Positions 1-48,200 are shown, counted from the first letter of the stretch. The stretch is 64,000 nt of DNA from Aphrocallistes beatrix (GCA_963281255.1 OY725499.1:4483148-4547147); one strand, 5' to 3'. Numbers and translations: made by a program. Notes: a model not told the origin generated them from the letters alone.

Positions 1-197
1 TATTTATAGAGGGTCTATTTATAGATTTTCTAATTCTCTACAATCTATTCCATTCAGTGAACTCGCTAGTAATATATATCCCTTCTGACATGTGCATACA
101 CCATTCATTAAGTTTGATTAAGATTGAAAACAAGACTATTTCTTTAATAAAGTAATTGCATTTGAGAACAGAAATCTAATTAATCTGAGTTACTAAT
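1..197. other. Sequence downstream of the symplekin stop
   Basis: About 200 bases after the stop codon hold no recognisable gene. A CTATTTATAG decamer lies at 15-24. Minus-strand polyadenylation signals are not obvious at a canonical distance, so the transcript end is not defined. Confidence 0.4.
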
Positions 198-35803
<35,606 letters not shown>

Positions 35804-35877
35804 TCCACCTCAAAGCTAAGTATAGACAAGTGTGCTATATTTAGAATTGAATAAAGGACAGTCAGACTAGGATTTTC

Positions 35878-35998
35878 AATATCGGTATTTAACCGCATAG
35901 TTTGTTAAATAATGTGCTTTTGTAGATAAATAATGCAATTTAACCGAATAAACAGCACAAAATTACAAAATTAACTGCACTTTACAAAATCCTGAGGG
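35878..35998. repeat. Dispersed repeat with AATAATGCAATTTAAC, copy 3
   Basis: AATAATGCAATTTAACCGAA and AAACAGCACAAAATTAC match copies at 20361 and 30915. It lies about 75 bp upstream of the symplekin ATG, so may overlap its promoter. Confidence 0.55.
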
Positions 35999-36189
35999 AA
36001 CACTGACATATCTGAGATGTTGCTGCGTAGTACAGTGTGTGACAGACATTGAATTTGTTGGAATTTTTGAAATTAAATATGTTCAACTAATTCACGCCCT
36101 GCAGTGAAGGTGTTAAAATAAGTAAAAACCGGAAGTGATATAATTTCGGAATACATGTTGACACTGCACATCTACACCTTGAAGAGATC

Positions 36190-36423
36190 ATGCAAAGAAA
36201 ATTGTTAGAATCGGATTGTTATATTCCGCAGGGAGGTGCATACGGATCTATTCCCTATAGAGCTGTACTAAAAGCAAACTCTGAATTATCCTATGTTGCT
36301 ACACTAAGAGATACAAATATCCCGTGTGTCACATTGTGGCCCTTAATGTGTCCATGGTACAAGATTGCTAGAATAATGACTCGAACGAGAAACGGTATTA
36401 AGAGGATAGAGAATCGAATATAA
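36190..36423 (+). CDS. Small uncharacterised ORF, 77 codons
   Basis: An isolated plus-strand ORF between the symplekin start and the NLR 3' end, divergent from symplekin and about 390 bp from its ATG. The protein is basic, with two Trp-containing clusters (VTLWPLMCPWYK) and a basic end. I recognise no domain. It may be a small gene expressed from the symplekin promoter region, a relic, or chance. Confidence 0.25.
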   Translation: MQRKLLESDCYIPQGGAYGSIPYRAVLKANSELSYVATLRDTNIPCVTLWPLMCPWYKIARIMTRTRNGIKRIENRI

Positions 36424-36588
36424 CATTCGAACTCTTAATAGTGAGGATATTGAAGATTTATGTTACAGGTATTATCATGCTATCTCTATGGGGAGTTAAG
36501 CATGCGGGCAATACTTTTTGACAGTCTATCTACCACAACACTAAATAACAAAGTCTAATTCACACACATGGAGATACTACTAACATTA

Positions 36589-39500
36589 TTAATAAAAGGT
36601 TGAATCGAAATCAACAGAGTACAGTTTAGCTGTCTTCTCAAGAAGTATGCGAGGATTGGGATCTGGTGTATGGAGCTTATTAACATTAAGGTTCTTCAGG
36701 TGAGAGAGTGTGGGTAGGAGGTGTCTGAGATAGATACAGGAGGAAGAAGTCAAGGAACAGTACTGAACAAACAATTCTGTAATGATAGTATGGTGCATGA
36801 GACCTTTGCATAGTTGTAACATTCCTGAGTCGCGTAGTGGTAATTTTAATAGACTCAAATAAACTAAGCACTTGAGACTGCTCGCTAATCCACACCAAAT
36901 AGTCTCGTCATCAGTCAGCATTATTCCAACTCCCTTAGCAGAGAGCCTATCATGTTGTTCTAGTATTAACTCTACTAAACCAGTACAACACTGTAGAGAT
37001 AGGAGTAGCTCATCTAAATGGGTGACTCTGGTATAATAATTAATTGTCATTTCTAACACCACTCCTCTCAATGACTGACTGTGTTTGCTCAATACTTGGA
37101 GATAATCTTGTTTGAAAATCTCATATTTACAGTTTACAAAATTCAAGTTTAAGTATGTTAGTTTAGTGAGAGTGATCAGGTGAGATAGCCATGGTACTTC
37201 TGATAATTCTTCTAGGTCAGTGTAGTCAGGAGAGGTTTTTATGGAGTCTGGAGATGCATCTATCTGTTGATTTACTTGGAGGGAAATTTCCCGAAATTGT
37301 ACACTTTTTATTGCCACTGTTAACTCTTGAAGATTAGAGAATTGAGGTAAGATGGTGTTTAGCTGATATGATTCAGTTCTTTTAAGGTGCAATCCAGTCA
37401 GCTGTGTAGCACTCTCCAACTGTTGGAATAAGCTTGGATAATTAGTGCTAATTTTTGGATAGAAAAGAATGTTATCTATCTCTGATAGCTGTCTAGCTAG
37501 ACTCTGAATACACTCAATTGACAGTTCAGTTTTATTTAACCCCAAACTTGAACACATCCGTAAGGTAGAGAGAAAATCAGCTGATTCAACATTATCGAAA
37601 AATCCACAGTCAAAGAGTTCTATACTCAGTTTAGTTTGAGAAGGCAACCCACTCTTTATAATGGCGTCAGTATAACGCGATATGGTAAAATAGTGTTCAT
37701 CAAATATCTTAATGGCTAAACATCTGATGGAACAGGAAGCTAGCTGAGCTGTTAAGAGTTGGAACTGAGGTATTGAGATGTAATTGGTGTCTATCCAGAT
37801 AATTTGCGTTGTATTGAATAGTTTCAGTGATCGTACAAAGCATTCCCACTCGTTAGGAGCTATGGAGGAGTCAAAATAGAAGAAGAGGCGGTTAGGCAGG
37901 TGTCGGTTGAAGATAGAAAAAGAGTTAGAGATAGAATTAGAGTTACATTCAAACAAGAGTGTGGACAGTGTAAGGAATGTTTTAGTGAATTCTGCCCAGC
38001 CCATTATGTAAGGTAGAGACTTGAGCTGATATTTTCTTTTGCGTTGAAACACAATTTGATGTTGAGGTATATAATTGTAGTCAAGCTGGTCAAACTGGCT
38101 AAACTGGTCAAACTGGTCAAACTGGTCAAACTGGTTAAGCTGGTTAAGCTGGTAATACATAGGCATATCTTCTAGTGGTGTAGTCCTGTCAGGGAGAAAC
38201 TTGAAAATGATGGAGAGGACTAATTTTGCTTCGTCAGTTAACAAACCGCATAGAAACCTCACCACCATTCGGAAGATAGAGAAGTGATCAGGAGTGTTCA
38301 CAATGTACCTAACACTGAGGCACTGATCTCTCCAAGAGGCGACACTCAGCCAGTAGCACCCTGTGAACTCCTGGAGGGTGAGGTGAGGGAACGACCACAC
38401 CTTCTTCAAGGACCCCACGCTGTCCTTCTGAATGTACTCCGACACCAGACCCAAGCACTGGCAGGACTTCTCTACCAGGCCTACACGGAGAGTGACACGT
38501 TTTGAAGATATTAAGGTGCGACTGTACACTCCCAGGAATGCTATCTCCCCGATCTCCCTAAGGCACTCCTCCACGCTAGGATGCAGCTGGGAGAGACTGA
38601 CACTCAACTTAGCGAACTCGTGCAGCTCCATCCTCACGAGCTGTCTACGGATGAGGTACGTGGTCAGCTGGGAGTAGAGGAGAGTGAGGGTCTGTGCACT
38701 CACCTCGTCTGACTCTCTCACGAGGGTTGCAAAGAGAGAAGCATTGACTGGGACCAGGGATAACTGGTTAACTTCATCATGGAGGTACATCAACCTCTTC
38801 CACTCCTTCATCTTGTCGCTGTCCTCTTCTAGTTGGATCTGGAAATAGAGGTCTCTGTTCTCCGGAGAGAACCCCAGCACATGGAAGAATTGGTTAATCT
38901 GCAGGCTATGCGCAGAGGAAATATCAAAGTAAGCGCCGGGTCTGCTTGTCAAGAGGATGGTGGACATACTGAGTTGACTGCGTGTGAGGAGGAAGAATAG
39001 GATTGTCTTGTGGAAGGGAACATCTCGAATGAACTCATCCATGCCGTCAATGACCAGCAGGAGTCCTTGTCCGTCTGTCTCTACGATGTGTTCTGCCAGG
39101 TCGCTAACCCAGTCTGGACCTTCCGGCATGCCTAGACACAGCCAGTTCTGAATGGTGTCTGAGTCTACGGGGTTGCCTTCGTGGATTCGAGTGGACTCCA
39201 TTGAGTGCCACTCCGAGTTTCGACAAGGAATGCACACCGCGTAAGAGAACTGAGGCAGCTCTCCTCTTCCGAACCTGAGAGCTGTCATGTGGCAGAGGAA
39301 GGTCTTGCCACTCCCCGGGTTCCCGATCAGACACCAGATCTGAGGTTTAGTCGGACTGTATTTCTCGAGCTTAACTTTGAATTCAACGAGATTTATGTAG
39401 ATCTGATTCTTAGAGATTTGACGGAGATATTCAATCTCGTTGTAAGTTGTCTCATCCTCTAGGTCAACATGTCGAGGTTCTTCGTTGATTATAGTTAGAG

Positions 39501-40191
39501 GAACGAAGACTGATTCTAAATCTACGGATTTGCTATCCTCCAGCATCTGCTTAACTTTATTGTTTTGTTTAGCGATGTGTTGCTTGAGATTTCTCTCCCA
39601 AGCTTCCAGCTCCTTAACTTGCTTCTCCAGAGCCTTTCTGAAGCGAGTAAGGAAGAAAGAATTGGAATAATGAGCAAATGAAGGATGTAGATTTCTTATC
39701 TTGTTAGCTACATCATGTCGTTGGACATCCTCCATCAAGTCACACAGACTTATCAGGTCTTTATTGATGTATCCAGCAGCTACCAATGCTCTGATCTTGT
39801 CCTCCACGAGTGGGGACTTTCTGACTGCGGGTAGGATCGTGCCTATAATTAGCCACTGCGGTTTGTCGATTTCGGTTCGCAGGATTCTGGCGAGAACTTT
39901 GATTGGAGACTGAGTCTCGGCTGAGGCGCTGGTTAGCCATTGAATCTTGCTGGCTGTCTGCACTAGATCTGGTCGGATGCTGTTAAGCGCTCGAAAGAAT
40001 TCCTCAGAGTTATGCTCTGGCCAATCTTGAAATGTGGAAATGAATGTGATACCATCAAGCACGCCATGAAACGTCAACGCAGGCGGATTTAAGTAGGAAA
40101 TGAATTTCGTTACGTCATCAGCTGTTAAACGTGTAGCAAACTGCGTCACATATTCTATCTGAGATAACTCAGCTTGTATGTGATCAACCAT
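36589..40191 (-). CDS. NACHT-LRR (NLR-type) receptor, 1200 residues
   Basis: One uninterrupted coding exon. N-terminal region (1-180) is helical and may hold one or two death-fold domains (an EFFRALNSIRPDLV stretch near 60-75 is CARD-like), but this is uncertain. A coiled coil follows at about 190-220. The NACHT NTPase carries Walker A GNPGSGKT near 288-295 and Walker B LLLVIDGMDEF near 377-387, then winged-helix/superhelical segments. An unusual Gln-rich repeat (LNQLNQFDQFDQFDQF) sits at about 680-700. Residues 800-1190 are irregular leucine-rich repeats. NLRs are cytosolic sensors of microbial or damage signals that oligomerise through NACHT. No effector domain is certain. A splice acceptor (TTTATAG) lies one base before the ATG, so the 5' leader is probably spliced. 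Confidence 0.93.
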   Translation of the reverse strand: MVDHIQAELSQIEYVTQFATRLTADDVTKFISYLNPPALTFHGVLDGITFISTFQDWPEHNSEEFFRALNSIRPDLVQTASKIQWLTSASAETQSPIKVLARILRTEIDKPQWLIIGTILPAVRKSPLVEDKIRALVAAGYINKDLISLCDLMEDVQRHDVANKIRNLHPSFAHYSNSFFLTRFRKALEKQVKELEAWERNLKQHIAKQNNKVKQMLEDSKSVDLESVFVPLTIINEEPRHVDLEDETTYNEIEYLRQISKNQIYINLVEFKVKLEKYSPTKPQIWCLIGNPGSGKTFLCHMTALRFGRGELPQFSYAVCIPCRNSEWHSMESTRIHEGNPVDSDTIQNWLCLGMPEGPDWVSDLAEHIVETDGQGLLLVIDGMDEFIRDVPFHKTILFFLLTRSQLSMSTILLTSRPGAYFDISSAHSLQINQFFHVLGFSPENRDLYFQIQLEEDSDKMKEWKRLMYLHDEVNQLSLVPVNASLFATLVRESDEVSAQTLTLLYSQLTTYLIRRQLVRMELHEFAKLSVSLSQLHPSVEECLREIGEIAFLGVYSRTLISSKRVTLRVGLVEKSCQCLGLVSEYIQKDSVGSLKKVWSFPHLTLQEFTGCYWLSVASWRDQCLSVRYIVNTPDHFSIFRMVVRFLCGLLTDEAKLVLSIIFKFLPDRTTPLEDMPMYYQLNQLNQFDQFDQFDQFSQFDQLDYNYIPQHQIVFQRKRKYQLKSLPYIMGWAEFTKTFLTLSTLLFECNSNSISNSFSIFNRHLPNRLFFYFDSSIAPNEWECFVRSLKLFNTTQIIWIDTNYISIPQFQLLTAQLASCSIRCLAIKIFDEHYFTISRYTDAIIKSGLPSQTKLSIELFDCGFFDNVESADFLSTLRMCSSLGLNKTELSIECIQSLARQLSEIDNILFYPKISTNYPSLFQQLESATQLTGLHLKRTESYQLNTILPQFSNLQELTVAIKSVQFREISLQVNQQIDASPDSIKTSPDYTDLEELSEVPWLSHLITLTKLTYLNLNFVNCKYEIFKQDYLQVLSKHSQSLRGVVLEMTINYYTRVTHLDELLLSLQCCTGLVELILEQHDRLSAKGVGIMLTDDETIWCGLASSLKCLVYLSLLKLPLRDSGMLQLCKGLMHHTIITELFVQYCSLTSSSCIYLRHLLPTLSHLKNLNVNKLHTPDPNPRILLEKTAKLYSVDFDSTFY
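38085..38160 (-). repeat. Coding minisatellite in the NLR gene
   Basis: Tandem AACTGGTCA-type 9-bp units on the plus strand encode (L/F)(N/D)Q repeats in the receptor, between NACHT and the leucine-rich repeats. Confidence 0.85.
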
Positions 40192-41116
40192 TCTATAAAC
40201 ATATTAGAATACATAAATGAGAGAAGAAATATCTCAAATACAACAGTCAACAATTATAAATGGACACAAGCCAACTAGTCAAGATAAAGTGGAACGTAAT
40301 ATAAAAGTATTATATAAGGCATTCAACATGTGGTACGCCGGATCTAGTGTAAATTTAATCTCAACATCTTATTCATAATAGCATGAGTTAACTGCTGGGG
40401 GTACACAGAGGTTAAAAAACAGTCTGAGGGGTAAGCTTAAAAGTTGGAAGACCCCTGATATAAGAAATCCATGGGCATAATGGAGAAATTTCATGTAAAC
40501 TGAAAAAAGCGGGATGGCTGGTATGCATGAATGAGTAACGGATTGATATTTTATAGCACGTATATAAAAATTATATTTGGAAGAAAATTATATTTTCCAT
40601 GAGTTAAATTTTGGGATCCTTCAATTTAATAGATTCCCAGACGTGTGTCACATATACAAGTCATCAGCACATTCTATATAATGGCGGTATTGGAACAATG
40701 TGGCAATGTTGAGAATACTAAACCTTGAGGCAGAGAAATTGATTTGAAACAAGTTAGTGATTCGAATTTGAAGCTAAATTATGTGTATATGTTATTCATT
40801 GAATTTACAGTAGATATTAGATATAATGATAGTGCTGGTCAAATTATCAATATAATATATTAATATATCACTAGATACAATAAGGTTAGTATGGAATGTC
40901 ATTGACTGTGGCACTTCAAACCGAAAAAATTACACTATATCCAATATCTACTGTATATACTATAATGGTAGTGATCGGTGACAAGTGGCTCAGGGAGTTT
41001 TTTAAAATTGATTTTGGTGACATAATTTTAGAGTCATTAAATTCTGGTAAATAATTAATTAAGTTTAGGTAGAATGTATACTAAATTATTAAATTAATAA
41101 ATAAGATATAACTCAC

Positions 41117-41225
41117 TTCAATTCTGAATTTGTTGTGGATTTGAGAGTTTATTTTCTCGTTTCTGTATTATTTCTGTTGTGTTGTTAGAGTTTGAGTTAT
41201 TTGTTGTTTCGTTGTTTCTGTTAGT
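41117..41225 (-). promoter_or_regulatory. Probable 5' leader exon and TATA promoter of the NLR gene
   Basis: A minus-strand donor (GAA|GTGAGT) at 41116/41117 could pair with the acceptor just before the NLR ATG (about 40193), giving an intron of about 0.9 kb. Upstream, a TATATATAG-like TATA box near 41245-41252 would place the start near 41220. Inference only. Confidence 0.4.
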
Positions 41226-41879
41226 TCACAGTTCCACTCTCCTCTATATATACAGAGCAGCTCTGTGTAGAGACATCCCATAACACATGGCACGGTAACA
41301 TGTGATAGCCACAAGTGATGTCTCCACAGATGTGATCAATATCCATGCAATACTGTCTCTACGAGACAGCTGTGATACCGCAAATAATGTCAGTCTACAG
41401 ACTGATAGTGCAGCTCCATTAAGTGACTCGTAGGACACAAATGTGAATATTCTAATACATCTGGGAATATACATTTTAGAATTTTCTAAGTGTGAAATCT
41501 GGAATATAAATTATGAAATACGTACCATATAGTAATCACTGAGATCTCGTTTTCAAGGTTAGAGTAACTTTGACATATTTATATGATTGAGCTACATAAT
41601 CCTATCAGTCAATAAAATCAAAGCCAGCTGTAATATCAAATCCCTGGATTCTGATTGGCTAATACATTTTGACATCTGTGAAAAGGTCTAAGGTGCAGAA
41701 TTTGCACCAAATAAGGAATTCAGGTTTAATCACTGTCATATATGGAATTATGGTCCAAATTTGGTACAATTTGGACCAATAGAATTTCCAGGAGCGAACA
41801 GGCAAATGTACAGATGGATACTAAGAGCTACACTGACAATATTCAGAACTAAAAAAAACTTTATTGTTTACTGACTACA

Positions 41880-42065
41880 GTCAGTCCTATATAACTGTTC
41901 ACTTCTGTAGTTGTCCAAATTCTATATTTTTTCACTTACCAGAATAGGAGTACTATGTGTACACACACTTCGAATTCTCAAATTGTCCACTTAGGATCCA
42001 ATTCCCAATGGTGGACAGTTAGAGAGGACTTAGTGTATAGTATACATTTACTTGAATACAATCGA
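41880..42065. repeat. Dispersed repeat with AGAATAGGAGTACTATGTG, copy 1
   Basis: CTTACCAGAATAGGAGTACT then ACACACACTTCGA and TTGTCCACTTAGGATCC. A second copy is at 63415-63557. Both have a CAGTCAGTCCT start, perhaps a pogo-like end. Confidence 0.65.
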
Positions 42066-42154
42066 ATGGACTACAGGTGTCAGTTTGGTATCGTCCGAGG
42101 AGTCAAGGCGCTTTTCCATAATGTTTCGTTCGCGTTGAATCAACATCCCTGCTC

Positions 42155-42245
42155 AAAAGGAAATACTAATACCAAACCTGAGACAGAACTGACTCGGCTC
42201 CCAGAATCATAAACTTGTTGGCTATGGAACCTAGTGACTATGTGC
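42155..42245 (+). repeat. 90-bp direct duplication, copy 1 of 2
   Basis: AATACTAATACCAAACCTGA through CTATGGAACCTAGTGACTA recurs at 42625-42710 with few changes; the copies are about 460 bp apart. No gene. Confidence 0.7.
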
Positions 42246-43062
42246 CTCACAAGATTGGAAAACGAAGTTTAAGTAATACTGTACAACTCATTCAGTAATT
42301 CATAACACAGAACTGTCTACTCTGCTTTAGATGTGAAGCTGAGATACAATAACTCATAGGGCCCAAATCACCCACATTCGAACTGAAATATTAATTTCAG
42401 CAAATACGTAAATCTAATAGTCATAAGCTGATAGATTTCATCACAATCAGCTAGAACTATTTACTATTATTATGGAATGTCATTTGTAAACATCAAACAT
42501 TCGATTTTCCTCGAAATACTTTCAGAATCTAAAAATAGCGTTTCAATGGGAAAATTTTCAGGATCAGTAACTCACATCTTCAACGAAATAATTATTAATA
42601 ATGAAATCAAAGATTGAAGTATAATACTAAACCTGAGACAGGATCACTCAGCTCCCAGAATCATAAACTTGTTGGCTATGGAACCTAGTGACTAAGTGCC
42701 TCACTCAAACTTGAGATCTATGTAGATTGTACGGCAACAAAACTAACCCTGTTAGTGGTTAGGAGATTCTTGTTCTGTGGTTTGGTTTAGAAGGTGCATT
42801 GTAGAGAAGGAACATCTCTCTAGCATTGTCTGCTGTAATGCTTCTAGATGGGAGTTGGTTGAGTTGATCTTGTCTACCTCTGTGTTAGCTGTTTACATGT
42901 TTGTTTACCGTTGAATCAACACCACTGAACTCTGCTGTTAGAACAGACCTGAAACAGTTATGACTTCAAATATTGATTGGCTGCTGACTGAATAGCTTCC
43001 CTCTCAATAGAATTATGTCTAAATTAGGAGAAACATCTTTCATGAAGTAATAATAGGCCAGC

Positions 43063-43192
43063 GGTTTTCAACTTTTTTTGGCTGTGGACTAGCAATTTTC
43101 TTATATTCTGTAGATCCCTCCTATTAACAGTAAAACTAAATTTTGAATATTGTGGACCACTAAGGGGTCCATGGATCCCAGGTTGGGAACCA
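43063..43192. mobile_element. hAT-like MITE, CAGCGGTTTTCAAC type
   Basis: Diverged relative of 32713-32877, ending GGTTGGGAACCA. Confidence 0.65.
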
Positions 43193-43274
43193 ATGTACTA
43201 AGCTGATAAGAACAGTGGAAGCAGCAAGCTAAGCCAATAAGTTTAAAATGTGTAGTCTACGTGTATTCTACTAA

Positions 43275-43760
43275 AGGTATTCGTACACCACAATATTTCA
43301 CAAACAAATAACTTTACTAAAATACATTTATGGAGAATTCTGTACAATTTACTCAGTAACAAATATACTTAATTTAGCTTCAAATTCGTATTCTCTACAT
43401 TCAAATACTGAATTACTCGGTTACTTCCTCTCAAGGTTACATATTCTCACCATGTGCCACTATGTGCCACAAAGGCCATCATATAACAGGGATGACCGTG
43501 ATATGTGGCACAAGGGAGAAAATGTTGAAATATTTTAGTTTGAGGGAGAATAATTAAGATGGAATCTCATAAGGCCGTAACCACCCGGTTTCAACCTGAC
43601 AACTTTTGACAAAATTAGCCTCAAAAAGGACCATTCTACATACGGTCGGACTAGTTTTAAACTGACCACTCTTTAGTTACAGTCGGACCACTTCACACCT
43701 GTCTACGACCTTGTAAGGTGAATAATATGAATGAAAGAAAATGAATTTGAAGTCAAATTT
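43275..43760. mobile_element. Second copy of the 4474-4946 MITE family, itself interrupted
   Basis: GTATTCGTACACC start and CCATCATATAACAGG...GTGATATGTGGCAC core match the family. About 43573-43711 is a different insertion, GGTTTCAACCTGACAACTTTT to CACCTGTCTACGACC, related to 45437-45565. Confidence 0.65.
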
Positions 43761-45223
43761 GGCATATCTGTGACTGAAAAAAGTCAAAGATAGATCTGGA
43801 TTACTCTTTGAGTGGAAAATTTGAGGTATAAAACACTTTTGGAAGAGGAATGAGTATACATAAGCAAAATCATAAGAATAAGAATATTGTAATTACAAGT
43901 TTAGTTAATGTCTCTTTGTTCATTGTAATAGCAGAGCTAAAGTACGAACTGAGTACTTAAACGTAGGAATGTTATTCCACGCATAAAACATTAAAGCGCC
44001 AAATAAGTTAAATGGCGCTTTAGAATTCACAGAGTGCGCCAAATTACATTCAAGGCGCTAAAGTATATTCTGAAGCTAAGTTTCTCTCAGCCTTGAAACT
44101 CCATAGAGATACCACATAACACAGATAGCATGTACTGCTACACAACACCATGCAATGTCTCCACTAAGATGTGGTCATATCTATACAGCATAATTTTAGA
44201 ATAATTAACTGTGTTAATTTAAACCATTTGTCCACAGAGCAGATGTGGCTTGTGTCTCCCATATGGACACAGCTCCATATGACAGACACTCATACAGATG
44301 CAGCAGTTGTCCACAAATGTTGAACCACAACTTAGATGGAACAGAATATGGGATGTCTCTGGTTAGGATAGAATATCTAATCATGGAAATATGTAAATTG
44401 ATCCTAACCAATCTACTTGTTTCCATTTTATTTGAAGATAGAGTGGACCATATGATCTTAATTAATATCTAAACAGTCTCAGATAACGTTCATCATTCTA
44501 ACACTGTGCTTTACAGCTCTGTTAGAACTGATGTCTGAATTGCGGCCTTCGAATTGAAATAACAGCCAATCAGCTGATGCATGGCCTGAACTAGAGTGAC
44601 TGGGTGGGCTGAGGGGTCGTAAGACTTATGACACCTCTGCTATCTATTGGTCAAGTGGTCAAGTGGTTAATTACTAACTGGTTACTGCTATGAAGTAGCA
44701 TAATTCCTTATAATGAATTGAATGTCATGTCTGCTCTTAGTTACTGGCTGATTTCTCAAATTCGAAATCGGAAATAAGATTCAAGTAAACTAATTCAGTA
44801 ATTTATAACATAGAACATAGAATTTAGTAATAGAGACTACTAAATCTCATTGGTTAATTGGGAGCTCCGCTTAATCGGGGCTAAATATCCGGGACCAAAA
44901 TGTCCCGATTAAGGAAGTCACTCATCAGAATGTGTCGATATTGGCCGTAGGGGTTTGTCTGTATGGCCATTGATTTACCACTTTTTATGAGCTTCAGACG
45001 GCAATCCATTCCTTGTGGTTTAAACTTTTATTGAATCACATAACTTGAACGGTTACCTAGTTACCAACCAGTCTAATAGTTATGAATTAACTTCCACTAT
45101 GAGTTGAGCTGGAACTGTCAAGATATTAGGAGCCAGTTGACCAATCATCAGAGAAGTTGCCCCTCACCTCCTATAATTAGATCCCTACTACCTCACTGTT
45201 AGATTTCTTATTCTATAATTAGA

Positions 45224-48200
45224 ATGGATATCCCAGCTGGTGGCATCGGGAGTGGAAATGGCGCCTCAATCCCAATGAACGGACAGGCGCCAAACCCCAG
45301 CGCAGACCTGAGCTACAACATTCCAGGAGTCCTACACTTCGTCAAGTCCGAGTGGATCCGCTTCGAGAGGGAGAGGACTAGCTGGGAGCTAGAGAGGGCT
45401 GAGCTTCAGGTGAGAATGTGTCGCCTTGGGCGTAGTCATTAGGTGTGAAGTGGTCAGGTTGAAACTAGAAAGTGGTTAGTTTGAAACCTGTCCGATCGTA
45501 CAGATGGTCACTTTTCAGGTTAAATTGGTCAAAAGTGGTCAGACTATATCCCTTCTCTGTTTGCTATAGGTGAGGAGTGACACTAAGTACATTAGGTATA
45601 TCGCCAGATACCAGTAGGCTCCAAGTTTTGGAAAATAGAATACAACCTGGGAAGACCAAGAGCGAGCGACAATAAGGGGAATCTGGCTTGCCCCCCAGAA
45701 AAATTTTTAAATTTTAGACGCTCAAATATCGATATACAGCTATTGTTGTTACCTAGGGAAAAGAAAATCTCAGACTATAGTAGAAGAAAAATGTAATTGG
45801 GATATATATCTACACTCAATTAACATAATTTTGGGGTTTAGTTGTAACCTAAGTTTGTGTGAAATCCTGCCATACCACAGCTTCCTCCACTGTTCCACTG
45901 CCCAGCACCACGACCCCCCACAGGTACCCACACTTGGCGCCTATGCCAGATACCAGTAGCGAATGCAGGCCTATCAACCTGTAATCTAACCAGATCTGTG
46001 ATGAAATGTACCGAATCTTGAGATATGGTAAAATAGTATTACGAACTGTGTTCTAAATCTTGAGATAAGTGAGTAATGGTCTCTCTCATACAACAGCGAA
46101 ATCGTGAGACACACGAAGAGATTGTGAGAGTTGAGAGGGTTGTGAATGGAGATGTGTGGATGCAATGCATCATGTCTTAGTTTGAAAGTTGATGCTTCGC
46201 CATACGACCAACCTTCTCCATTCAGAATTAATTAAAACCTGCATTAACACCTGGAATCAACCAATGAGTGATTCCCCTCAGAGCTGTGATCTGATACGTC
46301 CACTGGAGTTAGGCCTAACTACTGACACCATTTGTTTAGGAAGGAGTGTATTCGGAAATTACATGGTATATCTGGAGGTGATAATAGTAAGAACTCTCTC
46401 TGAGAATTCTTAGGATTTGTACCGGTAAAAATACTGGTCTGCTCCTAGCCTATACTCCCAGTTTTTGTGGCAGTTTTGAGTAGTCATTTCACATAACAGA
46501 GTCACTGACTGAATCTCTGATGAGTCACACATATACTCACATTCCTTTCATCCACTCCTGTATCTTGTAGTCCAAGATATCATTCCTGAGCGGACAGAAG
46601 AAGGGGCATGACAACCTGAAGAGAGATCTGATCAGGAGAATTAAGATGCTAGAGTTCGCACTCAAGCAGGAAAGGTGAGAATAGTCCCACTAATTACCTA
46701 ATCAACCAATCAACTAAGATTCGATTCTGACATCAATAAACATACTTTCACTCACATATTAGTGGATCCACTAAAAATTATATACATATATAGTGGTATA
46801 GGAGAGATACGAGGGGGCATGAATTTCGGGATTCCGTCACCACACTCTCCCCTAGATTCTTCCCCCCCAAAAAAAAATAAAAATGTAAAATGCATAGGCG
46901 TAACTCCAGGGGTGGCAGGGGTAGCGTGCCACCCCTGACCTAAATGTTATGTTGACTTGGGATAGCATGCCACATTAGTTTGATATAGTATGTTTACAAA
47001 TCTCGCCACCCCCAGCTAACCATGAAAAATCTAAATAGTTACGCCTCTGGTAAAATGTATACAGATCTGTCTCAGATTATTGTTGTCGGTTATTTATGGT
47101 GTTCGTTATTAGGTCAAAGAATCACAAGTTAGTCCACGGAACAGAACTCATCCTTCCAGAGAACAAGATAGAGTTTGAAGCAGGTACTGATTACCAGTGT
47201 TCCTATCCTAGATGTGTGGCTATCTCCATTGGAAGGTTCTTATATCTGAAATGATAATTTTAAAAATGTACCCCGAATTGTTATGGCTTATAAAGGAAAT
47301 GACCTGACACATTCCAGGGGCAACGGAGGGATTTAAATGGGCTAAGATTAATGATACAGTATCCCTGGTACTATTTCGCAGATATTTGGTATATTTATTC
47401 TAGCAACTGAAAGACTGCTAACTATTTTTAAGATTTAACTGGTAAATTCCTAGTTTTTCGTAGTAAATTGGCACTAAAAGGTCCAAATAATAACTATAAT
47501 TAAACTTTTCTAGTCTACGTTAAAGTTATCAGTCCTTACTAATTCCTCTCTTCTCCTGCATTGGAACATAGTGGAATATTATACTTTATAACTCTATCAA
47601 TTGATTGTTTATTATATTTTGAATCGTTTATTGCTGTTTATTGTTGTTTATTGTTGTTTAGAACCTGACGTAATCTCATCGAGTTCTCGTCTCACCGAAG
47701 GGAGAACAATCCTCAGACAGTGAGTTTCAAAGCAATTAGTTTAAAGTCTCAATTCCATAACTTTCTTTTAGCTTAGAGGATAGATTTGTCCTATTTTGAT
47801 GTATTGCATTCCAATGTACCATCTGTGTAGGTACCTGAGAGAACTGGGCTACACAGAGGGAGTCCTAGAGGCCAGAGCTAAAGTTAGAAACATTCACACC
47901 TATCCAGACACCCCTCCAGCTGACAGTGAGGTGGTGTACCTCAAGCAGGACACACAGGACACAGACCACCTCCTGGATGACACTAAGGTGCAGGGTTCAT
48001 CCAGCTTTCCAAAGTCATATGCCTAAATAGGCGTCACCATTTTTTCGACGCGCCTAGACTCATTTTTATATAGCAATTTTATATATGTTTTGTGCCACGC
48101 GCCTAGCCAAAAAATCATTTATATCCTGAGTTAGGACACAATCTCTGATTGTTGAGGTTTTGTTGGCCTTGAAAATGAGAAATCCTGAACTTTATCCCCC

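Larger units (their letters stand above)
41226..45223. other. Gene-poor, repeat-filled stretch before striatin
   Basis: No convincing coding exon on either strand. Most of it is dispersed repeats listed separately. The remainder shows no feature I can name. Two CTATAATTAG decamers (45171, 45213) lie close before the striatin ATG. Confidence 0.5.

Noticed and set aside
38284-39913. Several plus-strand ORFs of 60-85 codons opposite the NLR
   Set aside because: Antisense shadows of a 1,200-codon gene with Walker A and B motifs; no splice or start support.
41955-42212. 85-codon plus-strand ORF
   Set aside because: It lies in dispersed repeats also found at 63415-63557 and 42625-42710.
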